Assembly (NCBI GenBank): GCA_030594795.1
Contig: JAUVEK010000029.1
Coordinates: 1 to 12,280 of the forward strand
Length of the DNA stretch: 12,280 nt
From: Candidatus Nanohalarchaeota archaeon
Lineage (GTDB): Archaea > EX4484-52 > B79-G9
Reading direction: 5' to 3'
The position numbers and the translations under genes were made by a program. This document shows, piece after piece, positions 7,770 to 12,280 of the stretch. The notes beneath the pieces were generated by a model. That model did not search any database and was not told where the DNA came from. It worked only from the letters and a program-made list of their open reading frames with translations. Positions within the stretch are counted from its first letter, which is position 1. The number at the start of each line of letters is the position of its first letter.

Positions 7770-9902
7770 ATGCTGAACCCGTTCAAAAAAAAGGAGAATT
7801 TGCAGTATAACAATATAACAACCAATCCGCGGCTTGTGAGTGCAGACTACAAAACATACAGGAAAGACGAAAAATTAAGGATTGAGTCAACTTTCTTTGA
7901 AAAGATGTGCTTCTTATCCGGAAAGATTATCCAGTTAAAATTCGGCAAAAAGATGCAGGACAATCTGGAAAAAAACATCCGTGTCGGAAGGCTGTCCGTA
8001 AAACCCGAGGATGTAGGTGCTCTTCTGCTTGTATCCCTTGGCCTTCTTGCATTAATACTCCTGCCCCTGTCCTTATTCTATTTAGATGGCTCAATGCGGT
8101 TTGGCATATGGATTCTCCCGGTTGCGTGGTCATACTATGTTCTCACGTATCCTGCTTTCAGGGCGCAGGTTATAAAAATCCAAGCAGCAGATGAAAGCCT
8201 GAAAGTTGTTCTTTATATGGCAATGTACCTTGAGTTAAACCCCAACCTCGAAAATGCAGTCAAATTTGCAGCAGAGCACATCGAAGGCCCGCTTGAAAAT
8301 GACCTTTCAAAAATGCTGTGGGACCTCGAATTCGGAGTATATACAGACGTCCGCCAGGCTCTCGGCCACTACATGCAGCTATGGCTTGACTGGAACGTTG
8401 AGTTCGTAAAATCCCTGGAGCTTTTGATAGATTCCCTATCCCGCGCAGGCGATGACCGCAAAAAACTGCTGGACAAATCCCTTACCTACATCCTTGACAA
8501 TTCTTATGCCAACATGAGAGATTATTCACGCGCCCTTGAAAATCCCATAAAAATAATACAGGCAATGGGCATACTTCTCCCGCTGATGGGCCTGATAATG
8601 CTGCCTATGGTATCTATATTTTTGAGCGGCGAGAGCCAGATAGCAGACCCGATGTTTATTGGTGTGGGCTATACAATAATGCTTCCGATGATTCTCTTCT
8701 TTTTGATGAGGCGCATACTCATGAGAAGGCCCGGTGCTTTTGCGTTCCCTTCGCTTAAAAACGCGCGCAACCTGCCCCCTGACAATGTCTTCCCGATAAA
8801 TATCGGCAAAAAGCATATCTATCTTCACCTGAAAACAACAGCCATACTGGTAGCTATCATATTCATGATTCCCGGCTTAATGCAGCTATACGACTATAAC
8901 GAGCGCGTCCAGTATATAGACAGTATTTGCCACTCGGAGAAAATGTGCTTCGAGACTGAATGGAGTATATTCATGGGAGAGCAGTATGACCCGAAAGTTG
9001 TCTTTAACAATATGGTGCAGGTAATGACAATAATGTGGGGCATCGCTCTTGGCATAATAATATTCTGCTACGGCAGGAGCGCAAAAAAGCAAAAACTGCG
9101 CCAAGAAATTACAGAAATAGAGCGCGACCTGTTTATAGGCCTTACAGAACTCGAAAATTCTTTAAGCCGCGGCACCCCGATAGAGCGCAGCGTCTATCAT
9201 GTTCTTGGAGAATACGAGCGCATGCGAATGAAGGAATCGCCGCTCTTCAGGTTCTTCATGGACATATTAAACAATATGCAAAAAATCGGGGACACTTTCG
9301 CAAACGCGGTTTTTGACAAAAATCACGGCTCAATAATAAAATACCCGTCAATACTTCTTCGCAATGTAATGAAGATGATAGTGGATGCGATACCCCGGGG
9401 GAGCGAAGTCATCACCCAGAACATCTCGATTATCACGCGCTACATAGTAAACACCCGCAAAGTCGAAGAGCTTATAAAGGATCTGCTGGAACAGGTCGCA
9501 AGCGCCATGAAAGTAATGGCATCATTCATAGCTCCCCTGATATCTGCAGTATGCGTCGCAATGGCAGCCCTGATAGTCCAGATGCTGCAGAAAATTTCAG
9601 AGAAACTGGAGGAGCTTGATGATAATATGAGCATGGGCGAAGGAGGCATGTCAGAGACACTAAACATGGTAAACATGAAAAATGTCATGCCGCCAACAAT
9701 ACTGCTGCTCATTGTCGGCATATATCTTATCGAGCTCGTGGTTCTGCTCTCGTACTTTGCAAACGGCATAGAGCACGGTTTCGACCAGATCAACCGCGAC
9801 ATGCTGACTGTTAAAAACATGGCGATTGCAATGCTGCTGTTTTCAGGCCTCGTACTCCTAAGCCTGGGATTGTTCGGCTCATTTATATACACACTTGATT
9901 AA
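7770..9902 (+). CDS. FlaJ/TadC-type pilus platform protein with two T2SSF modules (paralogue 2)
   Basis: 710-aa polytopic membrane protein homologous end to end to the minus-strand platform protein at 3157-5367. Shared blocks include FFEKMCFLSGKII near 42-54, NPNLENAVKFAAEHIEG (157-173), ENPIKIIQAMGILLPLMGLI (257-276), ENSLSRGTPIE (462-472) and a region near 510-605 (FDKNHGSIIKYPS, then LIVQML). Helices are expected near 82-103, 110-128, 262-286, 296-315, 352-370, 412-432, 580-604, 641-661 and 683-706. Cys387 and Cys393 lie in the central inter-helix loop, where paralogue 1 also has a Cys pair. A Met/Gly-rich loop (DDNMSMGEGGM) precedes the last helices. The ATG is fixed by a TATA box about 27 bp upstream. 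The next gene begins 1 bp after its stop, so it leads a pilus operon. Confidence 0.92.
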   Translation: MLNPFKKKENLQYNNITTNPRLVSADYKTYRKDEKLRIESTFFEKMCFLSGKIIQLKFGKKMQDNLEKNIRVGRLSVKPEDVGALLLVSLGLLALILLPLSLFYLDGSMRFGIWILPVAWSYYVLTYPAFRAQVIKIQAADESLKVVLYMAMYLELNPNLENAVKFAAEHIEGPLENDLSKMLWDLEFGVYTDVRQALGHYMQLWLDWNVEFVKSLELLIDSLSRAGDDRKKLLDKSLTYILDNSYANMRDYSRALENPIKIIQAMGILLPLMGLIMLPMVSIFLSGESQIADPMFIGVGYTIMLPMILFFLMRRILMRRPGAFAFPSLKNARNLPPDNVFPINIGKKHIYLHLKTTAILVAIIFMIPGLMQLYDYNERVQYIDSICHSEKMCFETEWSIFMGEQYDPKVVFNNMVQVMTIMWGIALGIIIFCYGRSAKKQKLRQEITEIERDLFIGLTELENSLSRGTPIERSVYHVLGEYERMRMKESPLFRFFMDILNNMQKIGDTFANAVFDKNHGSIIKYPSILLRNVMKMIVDAIPRGSEVITQNISIITRYIVNTRKVEELIKDLLEQVASAMKVMASFIAPLISAVCVAMAALIVQMLQKISEKLEELDDNMSMGEGGMSETLNMVNMKNVMPPTILLLIVGIYLIELVVLLSYFANGIEHGFDQINRDMLTVKNMAIAMLLFSGLVLLSLGLFGSFIYTLD

Positions 9903-9903
9903 A

Positions 9904-10341
9904 ATGTGGTGCTTCATGAAAGGCTTCAAAAACGTGCAGGAAGCGATATTCACAATATCCGTCGTATTGATAGTGGCAGTCTCGGTAGTAATGACTCATG
10001 TATATCTCCAGGGCATACAGATACCGGACAAATTCGAGAACCATATTGCAGGTGACACAAAAGAGATATCGTCCTGGTTTGCGAAATATGCAATTACATG
10101 CTATCGCGGGCACAAATCATTGGAGCCAGTAAGAGAAGACTGCTATGTGCTTCACATCAAAACAAAGGAGACTCTGACAAAAGAACATGTCTTAGATAAA
10201 ATCCCGCAAAACCTGATACCTCATGAGTACATAGAATTTTCAGGCAAGGGAAGATACCTTGCCAAAGAAAATACAAATACCACATTCAAAATAACATATG
10301 ATGGATTTAAAAACAAGCTGGAAATAACAAAAATCGCCTGA
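9904..10341 (+). CDS. Small pilin-like or accessory protein with N-terminal helix and CY-x12-CY motif
   Basis: 145 aa from ATG 9904, with TTG 9895 and ATG 9916 also in frame. The N-terminus is short and basic (MKGFKN), followed by a hydrophobic helix (AIFTISVVLIVAVSVVM) and an extracytoplasmic domain of about 110 residues. The helix position resembles pseudopilins. The QxSxE class III cleavage motif is not present, so processing is uncertain and it could stay membrane-anchored. Two Cys in a CY-x12-CY arrangement (C66 and C80 in this numbering) match the next gene exactly in spacing. It starts 1 bp after the platform gene stop, so it is very likely co-translated with it. The last codons and stop lie inside a large hairpin (10329-10405). 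I do not recognise a named family. A structural or minor-pilin role is inferred. Confidence 0.75.
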   Translation: MWCFMKGFKNVQEAIFTISVVLIVAVSVVMTHVYLQGIQIPDKFENHIAGDTKEISSWFAKYAITCYRGHKSLEPVREDCYVLHIKTKETLTKEHVLDKIPQNLIPHEYIEFSGKGRYLAKENTNTTFKITYDGFKNKLEITKIA

Positions 10342-10405
10342 AATCCCATATCCTAACCGGAGCAAACTCCAGGGCATTACGCGGATTTCCGAGACGGCGA
10401 TTTTT
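10329..10405 (+). repeat. Large nested hairpin overlapping a stop codon (element copy 1)
   Basis: Three nested perfect stems. The outer is AAAAATCGCC (10329-10338) with GGCGATTTTT (10396-10405), the middle is GAAATCC (10340-10346) with GGATTTC (10383-10389), and the inner is GGAG-CAAA-CTCC (10359-10370). The TGA stop of the upstream gene (10339-10341) lies between the outer and middle arms. The core 10359-10380 is repeated in the next hairpin. A five-T run ends the outer arm. It could be an intercistronic RNA hairpin that attenuates or stabilises the mRNA, or a relic of a hairpin-ended element. The sequence alone does not decide. Confidence 0.7.
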
Positions 10406-10409
10406 AGTC

Positions 10410-10465
10410 TTCCCGAGTGAATTAATATTCGCAGCAAGCTGCGAGGCATTATACCCCCTCGGGAA
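10410..10465 (+). repeat. Second nested hairpin (element copy 2)
   Basis: The outer stem is TTCCCGAG (10410-10417) with CTCGGGAA (10458-10465), 8 bp and perfect. The inner stem is CGCAGC (10430-10435) with GCTGCG (10438-10443). Bases 10431-10452 align without gaps to 10359-10380 of copy 1 at 16 of 22 positions. A stem pair is swapped from G-C to C-G. The hairpin ends 21 bp before the next ATG. The 145-bp gap between the two pilus genes holds only these elements and no ORF. Confidence 0.7.
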
Positions 10466-10486
10466 TAAAAAAATAGATGATGCCTT

Positions 10487-11080
10487 ATGAAAAAAGGAAT
10501 ATCTCCGCAAAAAATAGCGTATCTCATATTTGCGTTAATAGGTGCACTGATAATGCTTGCAGTCTACCTAAACTATTACACCCAGCCCACAGGCGGCATT
10601 TTCTGCGCAGTATACAGCAACGTCTATAAGATACTTCCGCAGGGAGATGAACTGCCTCCACTTCCAAGAGCGTGCATCCAAAACCGGGTTGCGCCCATTG
10701 ATTCAGCGCACATAAATTTCAGAGAAAAGTCTGCTGTAGAGGACCGTCTTGTAGAATATATCGTAAGCTGCTACCAGAACAATAAAGCTTATGCCAATCT
10801 CACGATGCCTTGCTACCAGGTGAAAATATCATCGCTTGTGGGGGAAATATCTGAAACAGATATAACAGACAACATGGAAGCCAGCGGGTTCATCTGTAAT
10901 GCGCTTGAAAACTCAAAAGTGATAGACGCTGAAGGCGAAATGAGATATTATTCATCAATTGGAGGGAAATCCTGCGGCACAAAAGACCAGATCATCTGGC
11001 TTGTACATCAAAATACAATTAAAAAAGGAGACATAGTTGAAATAAAATACATAAACCGCACAGTTAAAGTGATTACCTGA
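10487..11080 (+). CDS. Small pilin-like or accessory protein with N-terminal helix and six cysteines
   Basis: 197 aa. The N-terminus MKKGISPQKIAYLIFALIGA continues into LIMLAVYLNYY. A basic KKG is followed by a long hydrophobic helix, the general shape of a type IV prepilin with a four-residue leader. The usual Glu at +5 of the mature form is missing, so cleavage is only possible, not shown. The outside domain has Cys40, 63, 95, 109, 137 and 163. Cys95 and Cys109 form the same CY-x12-CY motif as the preceding gene, with similar flanking residues (EYIVSCY versus KYAITCY). The two are therefore probably paralogues. No clear ribosome binding site or TATA box at the ideal distance is seen. It may be expressed from the upstream operon through the hairpin region. 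Family not recognised. Confidence 0.75.
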   Translation: MKKGISPQKIAYLIFALIGALIMLAVYLNYYTQPTGGIFCAVYSNVYKILPQGDELPPLPRACIQNRVAPIDSAHINFREKSAVEDRLVEYIVSCYQNNKAYANLTMPCYQVKISSLVGEISETDITDNMEASGFICNALENSKVIDAEGEMRYYSSIGGKSCGTKDQIIWLVHQNTIKKGDIVEIKYINRTVKVIT

Positions 11081-11105
11081 GAGTTGCGAATAAACAGACA
11101 CAAAT

Positions 11106-11115
11106 CTTTATATAC
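11106..11115 (+). promoter_or_regulatory. TATA box for the class III pilin gene
   Basis: The motif CTTTATATAC lies in the 68-bp gap before the pilin GTG. A transcript from it would start near 11138, giving a leader of about 11 nt. It suggests the pilin can be transcribed separately from the upstream operon, as expected if more of it is needed. Confidence 0.5.
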
Positions 11116-11130
11116 AACATATACTAAATA

Positions 11131-11145
11131 AAGGAGTAAATGTAA
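11131..11145 (+). promoter_or_regulatory. Ribosome binding site with an ATG-TAA start-stop before the pilin
   Basis: AAGGAG (11131-11136) is followed after 3 nt by ATG (11140-11142) and at once by TAA (11143-11145). The pilin GTG is at 11149, 12 nt after AAGGAG, in the same frame as the TAA. The site could serve the GTG at long spacing, or form a minimal start-stop upstream ORF. The TAA blocks any longer pilin start. Confidence 0.4.
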
Positions 11146-11148
11146 AAG

Positions 11149-11784
11149 GTGCAGTTTATTTTACTAAAAAACAAAAATAAAAGAAAAGGGCAGATGTCCC
11201 TGGAAATGATAATCGGCCTAATAATACTTCTTGTGGTTGCAGCAGTTGTCATCAAGATATTCATGGACAAGATGAATCTCAGCGATCCTCCCGGAACTGA
11301 AGGCATTGAATTGAATCAGTATCGCCTGGCATGTAGTTCACTATGCCAAAGGTATATAGACAGCGACTTTGTTCCTGCGGAAGCATTACATTATTGTGAG
11401 AAATACTATCCAATAGACCTTAATAAAAACGGTAAGACCCGCGGCGAGGTAGGCAAAGTAAGTGCCTATGGCGTATCTGAAGACAGAGTATATTGTTTTA
11501 CGTTAATAGAATGTAACTGGGGCCCTAGTAGAAACAGCCGCCTGACTCCGAAAAAATGCAAGGAGATGATGTGTGATGTATATACTGAGCGTCATGCGAG
11601 CAATGAAACAGCAGCGGCGCTGATTGAGAGCAGGATCCCTTTCGGAGAATCAACTGATCCCTATCAGGATGAGTTGATTATCGTGGATATTAACGGCGAT
11701 CCAATATTGGACGCAGGCGGTTTTGAGCAGACAGAAGCAGTTTGGTGGGTAAACTCTTTTACGAATATCCACTGCCGTGGATAA
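11149..11784 (+). CDS. Archaeal pilin-like protein with class III signal sequence
   Basis: 211 aa from GTG 11149; an in-frame TAA at 11143-11145 rules out an earlier start. The N-terminus is basic (KNKNKRKG), then QMSLEMIIGLIILLVVAAVV. This fits the archaeal class III signal motif QxSxE with cleavage between G14 and Q15 by an archaeal prepilin peptidase (EppA-type), leaving Glu at +5 of the mature pilin. The mature protein has a single hydrophobic assembly helix and an exposed domain of about 170 residues with eight cysteines (62, 66, 83, 116, 122, 137, 142, 209), suggesting several disulfides. It is last in the pilus operon and has its own TATA box. It is the best candidate for the fibre subunit of this locus. 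Secretion pseudopilin or a minor pilin are alternatives. Convergent with idi2, 12 bp apart. Confidence 0.85.
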   Translation: MQFILLKNKNKRKGQMSLEMIIGLIILLVVAAVVIKIFMDKMNLSDPPGTEGIELNQYRLACSSLCQRYIDSDFVPAEALHYCEKYYPIDLNKNGKTRGEVGKVSAYGVSEDRVYCFTLIECNWGPSRNSRLTPKKCKEMMCDVYTERHASNETAAALIESRIPFGESTDPYQDELIIVDINGDPILDAGGFEQTEAVWWVNSFTNIHCRG

Positions 11785-11796
11785 ACAGTTAACATT

Positions 11797-12280
11797 CTAA
11801 AATTTAACATTTTCTCTTAGTGAGTTGATACTTTCCCTGTTAGAAATATTATCGAGCCTGACTCCGCGCGACTGGAGCCATTCCCTTGTCCTGCCAAGAA
11901 TCACAACATCCTTTCTCTTCAACTCATCAACGCTTTTCGCGCCACAAAGGAACATACAGGACCTCATCTCATCAATAATCCTCAAAAGAACAGCAACAAC
12001 ATCCTTATGCGACTTTGCAGCTGCTTTCAGTAGCGGGAGAGCAATGCCGGCATAATCAGCTCCAAGAGCAATTGCCTTTGTTGCATCAATACCGCTTCTT
12101 ATGCCCCCGGACGCGATAATCGGTATCTTCACAGCACTCCTGCACTCGACAACAGAGCACGCTGTTGGTATGCCCCAGTTTCTGAACATTTCTCCCTGCC
12201 CTTTTTTATCGCGATAATATTCAATCATAGCAAACGACGTGCCTCCAAGCCCGCCGATGTCTATCATCGATGCACCTGAT
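11797..12280 (-). CDS. fni: Isopentenyl-diphosphate delta-isomerase type 2, C-terminal part
   Basis: FMN- and NADPH-dependent enzyme that interconverts IPP and DMAPP, needed for archaeal ether-lipid isoprenoids. About 160 residues of the usual roughly 350 are visible. The reading frame stays open through the right edge, so the start lies outside the window. MIDIGGLGGTSFAMIEYYRD matches the family's G-x-GGTS-phosphate/FMN region. IPIIASGGIRSGIDATKAIA and the following LGADYAGIALPLLKAA match the conserved FMN-binding C-terminal block of the TIM barrel. No disruption is visible. The gene converges with the pilin gene and has no apparent link to the pilus genes. The internal ATG at 12265-12267 is not a start, because homologous sequence (SGAS) continues upstream of it. 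Confidence 0.93.
   Translation of the reverse strand, partial: SGASMIDIGGLGGTSFAMIEYYRDKKGQGEMFRNWGIPTACSVVECRSAVKIPIIASGGIRSGIDATKAIALGADYAGIALPLLKAAAKSHKDVVAVLLRIIDEMRSCMFLCGAKSVDELKRKDVVILGRTREWLQSRGVRLDNISNRESINSLRENVKF

Noticed and set aside
10342..10486. CRISPR array or tRNA in the hairpin-rich gap
   Set aside because: Only two diverged copies with a 72-nt period and no constant repeat-spacer structure. The stems do not make a cloverleaf.
3157..11784. Standard archaellum (fla) operon
   Set aside because: No flagellin, FlaH, FlaF/G or FlaC/D/E genes are visible, there are two platform proteins instead of one, and the accessory proteins are unlike archaellum components. Pilus-like or secretion machinery fits better.
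11785..11817. Direct repeat TTAACATT and T-rich stretch as a terminator between pilin and idi2
   Set aside because: The repeat is only 8 nt in AT-rich DNA, half of it lies inside the idi2 end, and no hairpin is evident. Termination there is likely but not shown.

Overview
The window is archaeal. It carries a nop5-fibrillarin pair (box C/D RNP core), an archaeal-type pilin with a class III signal sequence, FlaI/TadA- and FlaJ/TadC-type pilus-machine proteins, and a type 2 IPP isomerase. Several genes have a TATA box about 25-30 bp upstream of the start codon, as expected for leaderless archaeal transcripts. TAA, TAG and TGA all serve as stops, so the code looks standard. I cannot place the lineage. 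The long FlaJ-like proteins and small Cys-rich pilus proteins remind me of DPANN or other uncultivated Euryarchaeota-related genomes, but that is a weak inference.

Layout. (1) Bases 1-544 hold the start of a minus-strand gene, possibly RlmH-like, running off the left edge, and two tiny plus-strand ORFs of 37 and 49 aa. The second looks like a one-helix membrane protein. (2) Bases 545-2368 hold nop5 and flpA, a compact plus-strand operon. (3) Bases 2371-3090 (minus) hold an acylphosphatase domain fused to a long helical tail. (4) Bases 3157-11784 hold a type IV pilus-like locus: a double-T2SSF platform protein and a secretion ATPase on the minus strand, and diverging from them a second double-T2SSF platform protein followed by three small proteins with an N-terminal helix. 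The last of these is a clear class III signal pilin. (5) Bases 11797-12280 (minus) hold the C-terminal part of IPP isomerase type 2, cut by the right edge.

How the genes work together. The ATPase should power extraction or assembly of pilin-like subunits through a membrane platform made of two related but distinct FlaJ/TadC paralogues. Two of the small proteins share a CY-x12-CY motif, and all three are Cys-containing outside the membrane helix. Both platform proteins have a Cys pair in a matching inter-helix loop, so a disulfide-stabilised surface structure is plausible. No flagellin, FlaH, prepilin peptidase or sensor gene is visible, so this is not a standard archaellum locus.

The most unusual non-coding signal lies between two of the small pilus genes (10329-10465). 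Two nested hairpins share a 22-nt core spaced 72 nt apart, with a compensatory base-pair swap. A second signal is the 30-bp divergent region between the ATPase and the second platform gene, where one near-symmetric TATA box could serve both directions.
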